From positions 1 through 64,000 of the forward strand of contig NYTH01000054.1 in NCBI GenBank assembly GCA_002683405.1: a stretch of 64,000 nt of DNA, written 5' to 3'. Made by a program: the position numbers and the translations under genes. Source of the DNA: Salinisphaeraceae bacterium. GTDB lineage: Bacteria; Pseudomonadota; Gammaproteobacteria; Nevskiales; Salinisphaeraceae. A model generated the notes under the pieces. That model was not told the origin of the DNA and did no database searches. It saw only the letters and a program-made list of their open reading frames with translations. Shown piece by piece: positions 10,827 to 21,188 of this stretch (positions are counted from its first letter, which is position 1; each line of letters begins with the position of its first letter).

Positions 10827-11669
10827 CTAGCGGACCGCCCGGACAATCCGCACGATGCGGGCACTGGGTTCCAGCTGACTGTCCTTTGGCGCGAGATGAT
10901 CGGCCGCCGACGAGACGGCGGCCTGCGAAAAGCCGGCATGGGTCAGGGCGCTTTCGGCCTCGGAGGCCTGCCGATAGTGGAAGTGGATGCCGCTTCGGAG
11001 CATCGTGCCCAGCATGACGCGAAAAGCCGTACCCGCTGCCAGGGGCTGCTCGCTGCCGACATGCAGATCCGACAGGTAAAGACCTTTCGGGAAGCCGGCC
11101 AGGCAGTCGGCAATGCGGCGCCATAAGGTCTCCACCGAAGCCTGGTCGAAGTAGTTCAGCAGGCCTTCGGTGATGATGCACAGCCCCTTGTCCCGGTCGA
11201 GCTGGGAGACCACATGTCGCAGGCTCGCGGGGCCGTCTTCGGCCAGCGCATCGAGCGGCTCCACCCGGTGGCGCTTGGGAAGCGCACCCTGCGCCACCAG
11301 CAGCTTGCGTTTGCGATGCGTCATGCCCGGCAAATCGGTTTCGACGTAGGTGAGCTTGCGCCGATAGCGTCGCGACAGGCGCCACCCACGGCCGGACAGC
11401 CCGGCGCCGATTTCCACCACCTGCTGGATGTCGCCCTGTTTGATGGCGTCTTCGAGCATGCGGTCAAGAATGCCGTGACGGGCCAGCAGCAACCCCTCGA
11501 GGTTGGGCTGGCGAGCCAGCCGGGCGGCGGCGTTCAGCGGCTTGAGCGCGTGGTAAAGGCTGCGCCCCATCCGCGTCTCAAGTCGGGGGTCGGAGAGGTT
11601 GTTGCGAACCCAGACGGCGCCGGTGTAGTGCGCGGTGGGGCTGATCCGGTCGGAGCGTTTTGTTCTCAT
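10827..11669 (-). CDS. SAM-dependent methyltransferase, leucine carboxyl methyltransferase-like
   Basis: Predicted class I methyltransferase of 280 residues, resembling the LCM/Ppm1 group. SAM-binding motif [16 protein letters not shown] is followed by [18 protein letters not shown], where the acidic residue would contact the SAM ribose. Motif [11 protein letters not shown] is also typical of that family. The ATG at 11669 is preceded by GGAGACAGGG; an in-frame TTG at 11687 is the alternative. The substrate is unknown. It is convergent with lpdA and divergent from yebC. Confidence 0.78.
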   Translation of the reverse strand: MRTKRSDRISPTAHYTGAVWVRNNLSDPRLETRMGRSLYHALKPLNAAARLARQPNLEGLLLARHGILDRMLEDAIKQGDIQQVVEIGAGLSGRGWRLSRRYRRKLTYVETDLPGMTHRKRKLLVAQGALPKRHRVEPLDALAEDGPASLRHVVSQLDRDKGLCIITEGLLNYFDQASVETLWRRIADCLAGFPKGLYLSDLHVGSEQPLAAGTAFRVMLGTMLRSGIHFHYRQASEAESALTHAGFSQAAVSSAADHLAPKDSQLEPSARIVRIVRAVR

Positions 11670-11838
11670 TATCCCTGTCTCCGTCAAGGCTCCGGGGCGG
11701 CTGCAGCGCGGTGGGGCCGCTCATAGAGTGCCTTTTCCTGGCCGTTTTGCGCAATTTCCCGCCGGCCCGCGATGTAAGCAGTCGGTTTCGACGTTATCAT
11801 CCACGCGAGAAACGACTTCAATACAGGACGAATGCGAC

Positions 11839-12582
11839 GTGGCGGGACACAGCAAGTGGGCCAATATCCAGTATCGAAAAGGGGCGCAGGACAAGAAGCG
11901 CGCCAAAATATTTACCCGGCTGATTCGTGAGATCACCGTGGCCGCGCGCATGGGCGGAGGTGATCAGGACGCCAATCCGCGCCTGCGCCTGGCGATCGAC
12001 AAGGCGCTGTCGAACAACATGCCCAAGGACAACATCGAGCGCGCGGTCAAACGGGGCAGCGGTGAAACCGACGGCGAAAATTTCGAGGAAATCCGTTACG
12101 AGGGCTACGGCCCCAACGGCGTGGCAATCATGGTCGACACCATGACCGACAACCGTAACCGTACGGTCGGCGAAGTACGCCACGCCTTTTCCAAGCACGG
12201 CGGCAACCTGGGTGCCGACGGTTCGGTGGGTTATTTGTTCGACCGGAAGGGCGTATTCAGCTTCGGCCCGGATGTGGATGACGAAGCCGTGCTTGAACTG
12301 GCGCTGGAGGCGGGCGCCGAGGACGTGGCCGAGTACGACGACGGCAGCTTTGATGTGCTCTGCGCGCCCGACGATTACGCCGCGGTCAAGCAGGCGCTGG
12401 CCGCAGGGGAATTCGAGGCCGCCGAATCCGATGTGACCATGCGGCCCGCCACCACGGTGGAGCTTTCGGAAGAGGACGCTGAAAGCTGCCTGAAACTGCT
12501 GGACGCGCTGGAAGACCTGGATGATGTCCAGAACGTCTACTCCAACGCGGAATTCCCCGAGGCCCTGCTCGCGGCCGGCTAG
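11839..12582 (+). CDS. yebC: YebC/PmpR-family regulatory protein
   Basis: Member of the YebC family, reported as transcriptional regulators or ribosome-associated factors. Translation starts at GTG with [20 protein letters not shown], the invariant N-terminus of the family, and the 247-residue length agrees. Conserved blocks [18 protein letters not shown] and [22 protein letters not shown] are present. Upstream reading frame to 11635 lacks family similarity. It precedes ruvC with a 1-nt overlap, as in other gammaproteobacteria. Confidence 0.95.
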   Translation: MAGHSKWANIQYRKGAQDKKRAKIFTRLIREITVAARMGGGDQDANPRLRLAIDKALSNNMPKDNIERAVKRGSGETDGENFEEIRYEGYGPNGVAIMVDTMTDNRNRTVGEVRHAFSKHGGNLGADGSVGYLFDRKGVFSFGPDVDDEAVLELALEAGAEDVAEYDDGSFDVLCAPDDYAAVKQALAAGEFEAAESDVTMRPATTVELSEEDAESCLKLLDALEDLDDVQNVYSNAEFPEALLAAG

Positions 12583-13112
12583 TGCGGGTGGTTTCCTCGG
12601 GCAGACGACGCATACTGGGTATAGATCCGGGCTCGGTGGTCACCGGCTTTGCCGTAATCGATGCGCCGGCGCGTCCCGGCGGGCAGGCCGGCTGCGTGGT
12701 CATCGACTGTCTTCGCCTGCCGGCCGTCAGTTTCGTGGAACGATTGGCCATCATTTTTGACGAAATCACGCGCGTCATTACGGAATACCAGCCCGGCGAA
12801 ATGGTGGTCGAGGACGTGTTTGTCAGCCGCAATCCCGCGAGTGCGCTCAAGCTGGGGCAGGCGCGCGGCGCGGCGATCTGTGCCGGCGCGGCGCAGCGGC
12901 TCCCGGTGGCGGAATACACGCCGACGATGATCAAGAAATCCATTGTCGGCCGGGGCGCGGCGGACAAACAGCAGGTTCAGCACATGGTGCGCATGCTCCT
13001 CAATCTGAAAACGGCGCCGCAGGCCGATGCGGCCGACGCGGCGGCGGCAGCACTGTGCCATCTGCATCACAGTCAGAACCCCCTGGCCGCAACTGCCGGG
13101 CGTGCCCGATGA
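12582..13112 (+). CDS. ruvC: Holliday junction endonuclease RuvC
   Basis: Resolves Holliday junctions together with RuvAB. The 176-residue protein shows the RNase-H-like acidic residues: ILGIDPGSVVTGFAVID near the N-terminus, MVVEDVFVS in the middle, and the C-terminal DAADAAAAALCH. Translation begins at a GTG sharing one base with the yebC stop. ruvA starts inside its stop codon (ATGA). Confidence 0.95.
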   Translation: MRVVSSGRRRILGIDPGSVVTGFAVIDAPARPGGQAGCVVIDCLRLPAVSFVERLAIIFDEITRVITEYQPGEMVVEDVFVSRNPASALKLGQARGAAICAGAAQRLPVAEYTPTMIKKSIVGRGAADKQQVQHMVRMLLNLKTAPQADAADAAAAALCHLHHSQNPLAATAGRAR

Positions 13113-13708
13113 TTGGTCGCCTGCAGGGTCGGATCGTGGAGCGTCAGCCGCCGTTTCTGGTCATCGATGTCCAGGGCGTCGGTTACGAGGTCGAGGCGCC
13201 GCTATCCACCTTCTTTGCAATGGATGGCCAGTCCGACTCGGTCAACCTGCATATCCACATGGTTGTGCGCGAAGACGCCATGCTGCTATACGGTTTCGCC
13301 ACCCTGGCCGAGAAGAAGCTGTTTCGCGAACTGCTCAAGGTCAGCCGCTTCGGCCCCAAGATGGCGCTGACCATCCTGTCGGGCTGCAGCGTCAGCGAGT
13401 TTGCCAGCACCGTGGCGGCGGGTGATGCGGCGCGGCTGTCGGGGCTGCCCGGTATCGGCAAGAAGACGGCAGAGCGGCTTATCGTCGAGATGCGCGATCG
13501 CCTGGGCAAGCAGCCCGCGGAATTTTCAGGCCTGGCTGGGCCGGACGCCGCCAGTGCCCCGACGAACGATGCGTTGGGCGAGGCGCACAACGCGCTGACG
13601 GCGCTGGGCTACAAGCCGGCCGAAGCGGACCGGCTGCTCAAGGGTCTCGAGACCGATCTGCCCAGTAAAGAGCTCATCCGGCAGGCGCTGCGCAAGGCGG
13701 TGCGCTGA
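13109..13708 (+). CDS. ruvA: Holliday junction DNA-binding protein RuvA
   Basis: Tetrameric Holliday-junction binder that loads the RuvB motor. The 199-residue protein begins [20 protein letters not shown] (OB fold), followed by two helix-hairpin-helix segments ([15 protein letters not shown] and [16 protein letters not shown]) and the C-terminal domain III ([17 protein letters not shown]) that contacts RuvB. The true start is the ATG at 13109, overlapping ruvC by 4 nt. Confidence 0.96.
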   Translation: MIGRLQGRIVERQPPFLVIDVQGVGYEVEAPLSTFFAMDGQSDSVNLHIHMVVREDAMLLYGFATLAEKKLFRELLKVSRFGPKMALTILSGCSVSEFASTVAAGDAARLSGLPGIGKKTAERLIVEMRDRLGKQPAEFSGLAGPDAASAPTNDALGEAHNALTALGYKPAEADRLLKGLETDLPSKELIRQALRKAVR

Positions 13709-14754
13709 TGAGCGAAGAAGAGCGGCTGATTTCCGCAGCGCCCCAAGGGCGCGAAGAGGACACCATTGACCGGGCCCTGCGGCCGCGGCGGCTGGCGGAG
13801 TATATCGGCCAGAGCGCGGTCCGCGAGCAGCTCGGCATCTTTATCCAGGCCGCTCGCAAGCGCAGCGAAGCGCTGGATCACGTGCTTATCTACGGCCCGC
13901 CCGGGCTGGGAAAGACCACGCTGGCGCACGTGATCGCGCAGGAAATGGACGTGGGCCTGCGCCAGACCTCTGGCCCGGTCCTGGAGCGGCCGGGCGATCT
14001 GGCCGCGCTGCTGACCAACCTCGAGCCGAATGACGTGCTGTTCGTTGACGAGATCCATCGCCTGTCACCGGTGGTCGAGGAGGTCCTGTACCCGGCGCTC
14101 GAGGATTACCAGATCGATATCGTCATTGGCGAAGGGCCCGCAGCCCGCTCGATCAAGCTCGACCTGCCGCCGTTCACGCTGGTGGGGGCCACCACCCGCG
14201 CCGGCGCGCTGACCTCGCCCCTGCGCGACCGCTTCGGCATTGTCCATCGGCTGGAGTTCTATGATCTCGACGACCTGGGTGCAATCGTCAAACGCTCGGC
14301 CGCCATTCTCGGGGTGGGGCTGGACGCCGCCGGCGCGGCCGAAATCGCCCGACGGGCGCGCGGCACGCCGCGGGTCGCCAACCGGCTGCTGCGCCGGGTT
14401 CGCGACTATGCCGAGGTCAAGGCTGACGGGCATATTTCGGGCGAAGTCGCGGCCGCGGCGATGGACATGCTCGACGTCGACAAGCAGGGTTTCGACGTGA
14501 TGGATCGCAAGCTGCTGCTGTCCCTGATCGAGAAATTCGAGGGCGGGCCGACCGGCGTGGAAAGTCTGGCAGCGGCGATCGGCGAGGCCCGCGAGACCAT
14601 CGAGGATGTGCTCGAGCCCTATCTGATCCAGCAGGGGTTCATGATGCGCACGCCGCGCGGGCGCGTCGCCACGGCGCAGGCCTATCGCCATTACGGCCTG
14701 AAAGCACCGCGGCCGGGCGGAGGAGATCCTGTTCAGGATATGTTCAACGACTAA
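13708..14754 (+). CDS. ruvB: Holliday junction branch-migration ATPase RuvB
   Basis: AAA+ motor for branch migration. The 348-residue protein contains Walker [10 protein letters not shown] (63-71), Walker [11 protein letters not shown], sensor 1 GATTRAG and the RuvB C-terminal winged-helix ([20 protein letters not shown]). The ATG overlaps the ruvA TGA by one base. It completes the ruvCAB operon and is followed 89 bp later by ybgC. Confidence 0.97.
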   Translation: MSEEERLISAAPQGREEDTIDRALRPRRLAEYIGQSAVREQLGIFIQAARKRSEALDHVLIYGPPGLGKTTLAHVIAQEMDVGLRQTSGPVLERPGDLAALLTNLEPNDVLFVDEIHRLSPVVEEVLYPALEDYQIDIVIGEGPAARSIKLDLPPFTLVGATTRAGALTSPLRDRFGIVHRLEFYDLDDLGAIVKRSAAILGVGLDAAGAAEIARRARGTPRVANRLLRRVRDYAEVKADGHISGEVAAAAMDMLDVDKQGFDVMDRKLLLSLIEKFEGGPTGVESLAAAIGEARETIEDVLEPYLIQQGFMMRTPRGRVATAQAYRHYGLKAPRPGGGDPVQDMFND

Positions 14755-14843
14755 CGCGCATGTTTTACAGGATGTTGCAGCGCGGTAAACTGCAGAATTA
14801 ATCGAAAAATCAATGGCAAGGATCGGCCGTCCAGGCCTGCTGA

Positions 14844-15251
14844 ATGTCTGTTTCGCAACCCGTTTCCCGATTTTCCGTGCGCGTGTACTACGAAGACACG
14901 GACGTATCCGGCGTGGTCTACCATGCCAACTATCTCCGCTATTTCGAGCGCGCCCGTACCGAATGGCTGCGCGATCGCGGTTTTGACCAGGAGCGGCTGC
15001 GCAAGGAACTCAACCTGGCTTTTACGGTCGTTTCGGCAGAGCTTCGTTTTCGTCTGCCGGCGCGGCTCGACGATGAACTGCTGGTGGAATCGCGGCTGGA
15101 AAAACTCAAGGCGGTCAGCTTCGACTTCGACCAGCAACTGGGCTGCGAGAGTCGGCTGCTGGTCACCGGCCGTTTTCGCTGTGCCTGTATCGATGCGGAG
15201 CAGTTCAAGCCCCGCGCCCTTCCCGAATTTATGCGCAAGGAGTTTGCATGA
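14844..15251 (+). CDS. ybgC: Tol-Pal-associated acyl-CoA thioesterase YbgC
   Basis: Hotdog-fold acyl-CoA thioesterase that co-occurs with the Tol-Pal system. The 135-residue protein has the 4-hydroxybenzoyl-CoA thioesterase signature YYEDTDVSGVVYHANYL (15-31), with the catalytic Asp and the His-Ala-x-Tyr segment. It overlaps tolQ by 4 nt (ATGA), supporting cotranscription. A run of 89 bp with no gene separates it from ruvB. Confidence 0.95.
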   Translation: MSVSQPVSRFSVRVYYEDTDVSGVVYHANYLRYFERARTEWLRDRGFDQERLRKELNLAFTVVSAELRFRLPARLDDELLVESRLEKLKAVSFDFDQQLGCESRLLVTGRFRCACIDAEQFKPRALPEFMRKEFA

Positions 15252-15945
15252 ACGTCGAAACCGACCTCTCCATCTGGGGGCTGGTCATGCAGGCCAGTAT
15301 TCTGGTCCAGCTGGTCATGCTGGGCCTGCTGCTGGCCTCGGTGATTTCCTGGGTGGTGATTTTCAGCAAGCGGCGCCTGCTCAAGCACACCCACAAGGAA
15401 GTTGAATGGTTCGAGGACCGCTTCTGGTCGGGCGGCAACCTCAACGACGTGTATCAGGACGTCATGGCCCGCTCTGATGAGCACAGCGGGCTGCCCGCCC
15501 TGTTCCGCGCCGGCTTCGAGGAGCTCAAGCGCCAGCGCGAGGACGGCAATGCGCGGCCCGAAGAGGTCGTGCCCTCCGTACAGCGGGCCATGCGCGTTGC
15601 CATGGCGCGCGAGGTCGAACGCCTGGAGAAGGGTCTGGCCATGCTGGCCACCATCGGCTCGACCAGTCCCTACGTCGGCCTGTTCGGGACGGTGTGGGGC
15701 ATCATGTCGGCGTTCATCGCGCTGGGGAACGTCAAGCAGGCCACGCTATCGCAGGTGGCGCCGGGCATCGCCGAGGCGCTGATCGCCACCGCCATGGGTC
15801 TGTTCGCGGCCATTCCGGCCGTGATTGCCTACAACATCTTCACCAACAAGGTGGACGGCCTGGAGTCCCGGTATCAGACGTTCATGGAGGAGCTGGCGGC
15901 GATTGTGGAGCGTGGCGTGAAGGCTTCGGCCATGCGGGAGAAACA

Positions 15946-15949
<4 letters not shown>
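15248..15949 (+). CDS. tolQ: Tol-Pal proton-channel subunit TolQ
   Basis: With TolR forms the proton-driven motor that energises TolA for outer-membrane constriction at division. The 233-residue protein has three membrane segments: one N-terminal (about 15-38) and two in the MotA/ExbB-type domain (TSPYVGLFGTVWGIMSAFIAL and IAEALIATAMGLFAAIPAVIAYN). The ATG overlaps ybgC and the stop overlaps tolR. Confidence 0.97.
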
Positions 15950-16383
<434 letters not shown>

Positions 16384-16401
16384 CGCTGAGCTGACCGCAT
16401 C

Positions 16402-17490
16402 ATGTGGCAGAGTTTCCTGAAGAACTGGCGAGCCGTGGTCCCGGCCGTGCTGCTGCACGCGCTGCTGTTCGGCTTTCTGGTGTTCAGCGTCGATTTCAGC
16501 CACATCGTGCCGAGCGGCGGCAGCAGTCCGCCTGACGTGGTGGAAGCCGTGGTGGTGGACCCCGGCTTCGTCCCGCCCGCACCGCCTCCACCCGCGCCGG
16601 CGGCCGAGCCGGACCCGGAGCCCCAGCCCGATCGCGAAGCCGAGAGACAGCGTCAGGAAGAGGCGGCCCAGGCGATGATCGAGCAGGCGCAAGCCCGCGC
16701 CGAAGCCGAACGTCAGGCTCGCGAAGAGGCTCGTCAGGCGGCAGAAGCGCGTGCGCGCCAGCAACAGGCCGAAGAAGAAGCCCGCCGCAAGGCCGAGGCC
16801 GAGGAAAAGGCCCGCGCCGAGGCGGAAGCCCGTCGGCAGGCCGAGGCAGAAGCGCGCCGGCAGGCTGAGGCCGAAGCGAAACGCAAAGCCGAAGAACAAG
16901 CCAGACGCCAGGCCGAAGCCAATCGCAAGGCCGAGGAAGAGGCCAGACGACAGGCGGAAGCGGAAGCCAGGCGCAAGGCCGAAGAAGAAGCCCGCCGCAA
17001 GGCCGAGGCGGAAGCGCGACGGAAAGCCGAGGCCGAAGCCAAGCGCAAGGCGGAAGCCGAGGCGCAACGCAAGGCAGAAGCGGAAAAGCGCCGCCGCGAG
17101 GAACTCAAGCGCCGCGCCGAGGAACAGGCCCGCCGCCAGGCCGAAGCCGAACGCGAGGCGCGCGAACAGCGTCTGCGCGACGCGCTGGCGGCGGACCAGC
17201 AGGCCAGCCAGATGAGCCGCGAGCGAGCCCAGTATCTCAAGTCCATCGAGAACCACGTGAAATCCAACTGGACCATTCCGCTGCGAACTGAAAATCTGAA
17301 GAACTGTCAGGTGAAAATTACGCAGACACCGGGCGGGCTGATCACGGGCTATCGCCTGATCGGCTCCTGCGGCAGCGAGGCCATCGACATCTCGGTGGAA
17401 AAAGCGATCGAGAAATCCGATCCGCTGCCCCGGCCGCCATCGCGTTCGGTTTTCGAGAAGGAAGTGATTGTTAACTTCGGACCGGAATAA
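16402..17490 (+). CDS. tolA: Tol-Pal inner-membrane tether TolA
   Basis: Links the TolQR motor to Pal at the outer membrane. The 362-residue protein has an N-terminal membrane helix (about 12-32), a short Pro-rich stretch (PPAPPPPAPAAEPDPEPQPD), a long Ala/Glu/Lys/Arg-rich helical domain II (about 75-265), and a globular domain III with two cysteines (KNCQVKI and LIGSCGSEA), which pair in known TolA. The repetitive coding region explains the GC-rich low complexity here. tolR ends 18 bp upstream. Confidence 0.93.
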   Translation: MWQSFLKNWRAVVPAVLLHALLFGFLVFSVDFSHIVPSGGSSPPDVVEAVVVDPGFVPPAPPPPAPAAEPDPEPQPDREAERQRQEEAAQAMIEQAQARAEAERQAREEARQAAEARARQQQAEEEARRKAEAEEKARAEAEARRQAEAEARRQAEAEAKRKAEEQARRQAEANRKAEEEARRQAEAEARRKAEEEARRKAEAEARRKAEAEAKRKAEAEAQRKAEAEKRRREELKRRAEEQARRQAEAEREAREQRLRDALAADQQASQMSRERAQYLKSIENHVKSNWTIPLRTENLKNCQVKITQTPGGLITGYRLIGSCGSEAIDISVEKAIEKSDPLPRPPSRSVFEKEVIVNFGPE

Positions 17491-17523
17491 CGCCCGGTCC
17501 AGGCACGACGGAGCATTGTCGCG

Positions 17524-18819
17524 ATGATGAGCATGAGGCGAATCAGGCTGATGGGTCTGCTGCTGGGGCTGTTGGCCCTGCCGGCGCAGGCGGCGCTGGA
17601 GGTCAATGTGCGGGAAGGCGTACGCGCGGCGCTGCCCATTGCGCTCGTGCCGTTCGGCGGCACCGACCAGTTTGACGTAAGTCTGACCGAGATTGCCTCG
17701 CAGGATCTTGCGACCACGGGCCTGTTCAAGCCGCTGGCACGCGACCGGATGCTGGGGCAGCCCAGCCGCGTCGAGCAGATCAACTATGCGAACTGGCGCA
17801 CCACCGAAGTCGACAACATCGTTGTGGGCTCGGTCGCGCCGGATGGCAACGGCAACTACCGGATCACGTTCAAGATCGTGGATGTCTACAAGGAATCCAC
17901 CGTGGGCAGCTATCAGGTGTTCGCCAAGTCGAACGACCTGCGCAGCGCCGCCCACATGGTCGCCAATCTGGTTTACGAGCAGTTCATCGGCAAGAAGGGC
18001 TATTTCCTGTCCCGCCTGGCCTACGTGACGGCACGCAACGAAGGCGGCACGCCAAGGTACCGGCTCATGGTGTCGGATTACGACGGGCAGAATCCACGCG
18101 TGATCCAGTCCTCGCGGGATCCGATCCTGTCGCCGGCTTGGGCGCCCAACGGCAGTCAGCTCGCCTATGTCGCCTTCGATGTGGACCGCGGCCGCACGGT
18201 GCTGCGTACGCATGATCTGAATACGGGCGATATCCGCGAGGTGTCCGCGCGTCAGGGCATCAACGGCGCGCCGGCCTGGTCGCCGGACGGCAGCAAGCTG
18301 GCCATGACGCTGAGCTTCCGCGGCAATCCCGAAATCTACACCTACGATCTGGGTAGCAAGAAGCTGTCGCAGGTCACCTTCCACGGCGCCATCGATACCG
18401 AACCCGCCTGGTCGCCGGATGGGCAGTACATCGTCTTCACGTCTGACCGTGGCGGCAAGCCGCAGGTCTATCGCATGCGCGCCACGGGCGGGCAGGTCGA
18501 ACGCATGACCTTTTCGGGCGAGAGCAATCAGCGGGCGAGTTTCGGCCCCGATGGCGACAAAATGACCCTGGTACAGGGCGGCGACGGGGGTTTCCGTATT
18601 GCGGTTTTGGACCTCAATACCAATAATACGCGCATTGTGAGTCGTGGCCCGCTGGATGAGAGCCCGAGCTTCGCCCCGAACGGGCAGGCGATCATCTATG
18701 CGAAATCGGGTCGGGGTGGCGCCAATCTTGCTGTCGTGTCGAGCGACGGGGAGGTCCGCTCCGAGCTGGCGCAGTCTGGCGATGTGCGGGAACCCGCCTG
18801 GTCGCCGGCCGGCTACTGA
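17524..18819 (+). CDS. tolB: Periplasmic beta-propeller TolB
   Basis: Periplasmic component that interacts with Pal. The 431-residue protein has a signal peptide (RRIRLMGLLLGLLALPAQAA), an N-terminal anticodon-binding-like domain with the usual TGLFKPL region, and a C-terminal six-bladed propeller with repeated WSPDG/WAPNG motifs. Several ATGs lie close together at the start (17524, 17527, 17533). pal follows after 262 bp. Confidence 0.96.
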   Translation: MMSMRRIRLMGLLLGLLALPAQAALEVNVREGVRAALPIALVPFGGTDQFDVSLTEIASQDLATTGLFKPLARDRMLGQPSRVEQINYANWRTTEVDNIVVGSVAPDGNGNYRITFKIVDVYKESTVGSYQVFAKSNDLRSAAHMVANLVYEQFIGKKGYFLSRLAYVTARNEGGTPRYRLMVSDYDGQNPRVIQSSRDPILSPAWAPNGSQLAYVAFDVDRGRTVLRTHDLNTGDIREVSARQGINGAPAWSPDGSKLAMTLSFRGNPEIYTYDLGSKKLSQVTFHGAIDTEPAWSPDGQYIVFTSDRGGKPQVYRMRATGGQVERMTFSGESNQRASFGPDGDKMTLVQGGDGGFRIAVLDLNTNNTRIVSRGPLDESPSFAPNGQAIIYAKSGRGGANLAVVSSDGEVRSELAQSGDVREPAWSPAGY

Positions 18820-18885
18820 AGATGATGGACAATCTGTCGAATATCACGCGCGGGTCGGCCGGCAGGCCGGTCTGCGCCGTCATGC

Positions 18886-18903
18886 GGCATCCCCCCGGAT
18901 GCC
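18886..18903. other. Hairpin in the tolB-pal spacer
   Basis: GGCATCC-CCCC-GGATGCC forms a 7-bp perfect stem in the 262-bp spacer before pal. No T-run follows, so it is more likely an attenuating or mRNA-stabilising structure than a terminator. The function is inferred from position only. Confidence 0.3.
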
Positions 18904-19081
18904 AGCCTGACGCCGTCACAAAGGTTCGCGGCAGCGTGGAAGCTGTCGCGAGCGGGAAACAGCGCGAAACCGTCGCCCGCGCAGGTGGTCAGGCGTCCGT
19001 GGTTAATCCCGTGTGTTTTTTCATGACCTACCGTCCGGGGATCGGGGGTCGTGCCAGTCAGAGCTATCAAGGAGCTTTTAG

Positions 19082-19687
19082 ATGAAAACTCAATTCGCCA
19101 CATCGCAACGCAAATACGCATTGCGACTGGTATTCGCCAGTCTCGTCATTGCGTTGGCGGGCTGCGCGGGTAACGAGCCGTTGCCCGACGAGCCGGTGGA
19201 TGCGCCCGTGCCGCAGCAGGCTGAACAGCGTCCGGCTTCCAGCGGTGGTACCGCCAGCGGCCCGCAGATCGATGCCTCCCGCCTGAACGAGCGGGGCCTG
19301 CAAGGCATTCCGATGGAAGATCGGGCCATGTTCCTGGACCCGAATAATCCGCTGTCGACCCGCATCATCTACTTCGATTTCGACAGCAGCCAGATTCCGG
19401 CCCGATTCGAGCAGGCCATCACGGCCCACGCCAATTATCTGGCCAATCACCGGAATATCACCCTGCGGCTGGAGGGTCATACCGACGAACGTGGCACGCG
19501 TGAATACAACGTGGGTCTCGGGGAGCGTCGCGCCCAGGCGGTGGAGCGGGGTCTGACGCTGTCCGGCGCCGGTGCGGAGCAGATCACCACCCTGAGTTTC
19601 GGTGAAGAGCGTCCCGCCGCGTTCGGTTCCGATGATTCGGCTTACGACAAGAACCGCCGAGTCGAGCTGATCTACGTCAAGCGTTAG
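19082..19687 (+). CDS. pal: Peptidoglycan-associated lipoprotein Pal
   Basis: Outer-membrane lipoprotein that binds peptidoglycan and TolA/TolB. A lipobox (LVIALAGC, Cys29) follows the signal sequence. The C-terminal OmpA-like domain shows IIYFDFDSSQIP and LEGHTDERGTREYNVGLGER, with the Asp and Arg that grip diaminopimelate. The start has a strong AAGGAG site. At 201 residues it is somewhat longer than E. coli Pal because of a Pro/Gln/Ser-rich linker after the lipidated cysteine. Confidence 0.96.
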   Translation: MKTQFATSQRKYALRLVFASLVIALAGCAGNEPLPDEPVDAPVPQQAEQRPASSGGTASGPQIDASRLNERGLQGIPMEDRAMFLDPNNPLSTRIIYFDFDSSQIPARFEQAITAHANYLANHRNITLRLEGHTDERGTREYNVGLGERRAQAVERGLTLSGAGAEQITTLSFGEERPAAFGSDDSAYDKNRRVELIYVKR

Positions 19688-19691
19688 GTTG

Positions 19692-20483
19692 ATGCGTTTT
19701 TCAGCAAGAAATGTCCTCATTGCCGGTGGTCTGCTGCTTGCAGCGGCCACCGGCCATGCCAAGGTCGACACCGCCACCAAGCTCCGGCTCGACTCCATCG
19801 AGGCGCGGCTGCCGGATGTCAGCCGGCTGGAACGTCTGGAACAGCAGGTCGCGCAGTTGTCCGGGGATGGCAGCGGCGCGTCCTCTTCGGGCGGACAGCC
19901 GAGCAACATGTTCGGTCTGCTGCAGGATATCCAGTCGCTGCAGGACGAAGTGCGCCGGCTGCGGGGTGAGGTGGATCAGCTTCAGTTCGATCTGAAACAG
20001 TCGCGTGAGCGCGAAAAGCAGATGTACCAGGAGCTGGACGCCAGGCTGCAATCGCTGGAAAGCGGTGGCGGAGCCGCGCCCGGGCGCGGACCCGAGGTAG
20101 ATGAGCAGGCGGCGGAGCAGGCGTATCTGAAGGCGCGTGAAGCGCTCTCGGCAGGCAACTACAAGGAGGCCGCGTCCGCCTTCCAGTCCATGGTCTCGAA
20201 CTTCCCGGGCAGCCAGTACTCGCCCGCCGCCTATTACTGGATGGGAGAGGCGCACTACGTTGATCGCCGCTACAAGGAGGCCGAAAAGGCCCTGACCACG
20301 GTCATCACGGAGTATCCGGACAGCGACAAGCGCGCTGACGCCATGTATCGCCTGGGTGTGGTCTATGACGAGCAGGGCCAGGCGGGTGATGCCCGCAGCG
20401 CGCTGCAGGGTGTGGTGGATCAGTATCCCGATACCCGCGCGGCCCAGGAGGCCCGTAAGCGTCTGAACGACATCGGCGGCTAG
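19692..20483 (+). CDS. cpoB: Cell division coordinator CpoB
   Basis: Periplasmic protein (formerly YbgF) that links Tol-Pal with peptidoglycan synthesis at the septum. The 263 residues comprise a signal peptide ending near ATGHA, a coiled-coil trimerisation segment (RLERLEQQVAQL and QDEVRRLRGEVDQLQFDLKQ), and TPR repeats (about 140-260: AYLKAREALSAGNYKEAASAF, YYWMGEAHYV, RADAMYRLGVVYDEQG). The ATG at 19692 is preferred over the adjacent TTG. It is the last Tol-Pal gene, 4 bp after pal. Confidence 0.94.
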   Translation: MRFSARNVLIAGGLLLAAATGHAKVDTATKLRLDSIEARLPDVSRLERLEQQVAQLSGDGSGASSSGGQPSNMFGLLQDIQSLQDEVRRLRGEVDQLQFDLKQSREREKQMYQELDARLQSLESGGGAAPGRGPEVDEQAAEQAYLKAREALSAGNYKEAASAFQSMVSNFPGSQYSPAAYYWMGEAHYVDRRYKEAEKALTTVITEYPDSDKRADAMYRLGVVYDEQGQAGDARSALQGVVDQYPDTRAAQEARKRLNDIGG

Positions 20484-20492
20484 GCGCGTTCG

Positions 20493-21188
20493 GTGGCCGT
20501 GACGTCGAGCGAGGCCCGTGTTGGCCTGAAACGCCGTGCTGCCGCCAGCAGCAGCGTGCGCGTAACGGAGGTCTTTCTGTCGCTGCAGGGTGAAGCGCGT
20601 GCGGCAGGCCTGCCGACCGTATTTGTCCGGCTGACCGGCTGTCCTCTGCGCTGCCATTACTGTGATACCGCCTATGCCTTTCACGGTGGAGAGCGCCAGA
20701 GCGTTGATTCGCTGCTGCAACGGATTCGCGACCATGGCGTGGCGGATGTCTGCGTTACCGGCGGCGAGCCGCTGGCGCAGCCGGGCGCCAGCCTGCTGAT
20801 CCGGTCACTGTGTGATGCGGGATTCAGTGTTGCTGTCGAAACCAGTGGGGTCCTGAATATTGATCGTGCCGACCGTCGCGCCTCGCGCATCATGGATCTC
20901 AAGACGCCGGCATCGGGCGAACTCAAGCGTAACGACTACGGCAATATCGAACGACTGACCGGTCACGACCAGGTCAAGTTCGTCGTCTGTGATCGGGCCG
21001 ATTTCGACTGGGCCTGTATGCAGATTCGTGAGCATGGCCTCACGGATCGGTGTCCGGTGTGGCTATCGCCCAGCCACGGGCAGCTGGAAGCGGCACAGCT
21101 TGCAGAGTGGCTTATCGACAGCCGCCTGCCGGTACGGCTGCAGCTACAGCTTCACAAACAGTTATGGGGCAATGAGCCAGGCCGCTGA
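20493..21188 (+). CDS. queE: 7-carboxy-7-deazaguanine synthase
   Basis: Radical-SAM enzyme that contracts 6-carboxytetrahydropterin to 7-carboxy-7-deazaguanine in queuosine (preQ0) synthesis. The CX3CX2C cluster motif is C50-PLR-C54-HY-C57, followed by the SAM-binding TGGEPL and the substrate-binding ETSG. Length is 231 residues. It starts at GTG 9 bp after cpoB and overlaps queC by 17 nt. The first 20 residues are weakly conserved, so the start could be somewhat later. Confidence 0.94.
   Translation: MAVTSSEARVGLKRRAAASSSVRVTEVFLSLQGEARAAGLPTVFVRLTGCPLRCHYCDTAYAFHGGERQSVDSLLQRIRDHGVADVCVTGGEPLAQPGASLLIRSLCDAGFSVAVETSGVLNIDRADRRASRIMDLKTPASGELKRNDYGNIERLTGHDQVKFVVCDRADFDWACMQIREHGLTDRCPVWLSPSHGQLEAAQLAEWLIDSRLPVRLQLQLHKQLWGNEPGR

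Noticed and set aside
16660-17200. Low-complexity DNA repeat in tolA
   Set aside because: It is the expected Ala/Glu/Lys/Arg-rich helical domain of TolA, not a DNA repeat element.
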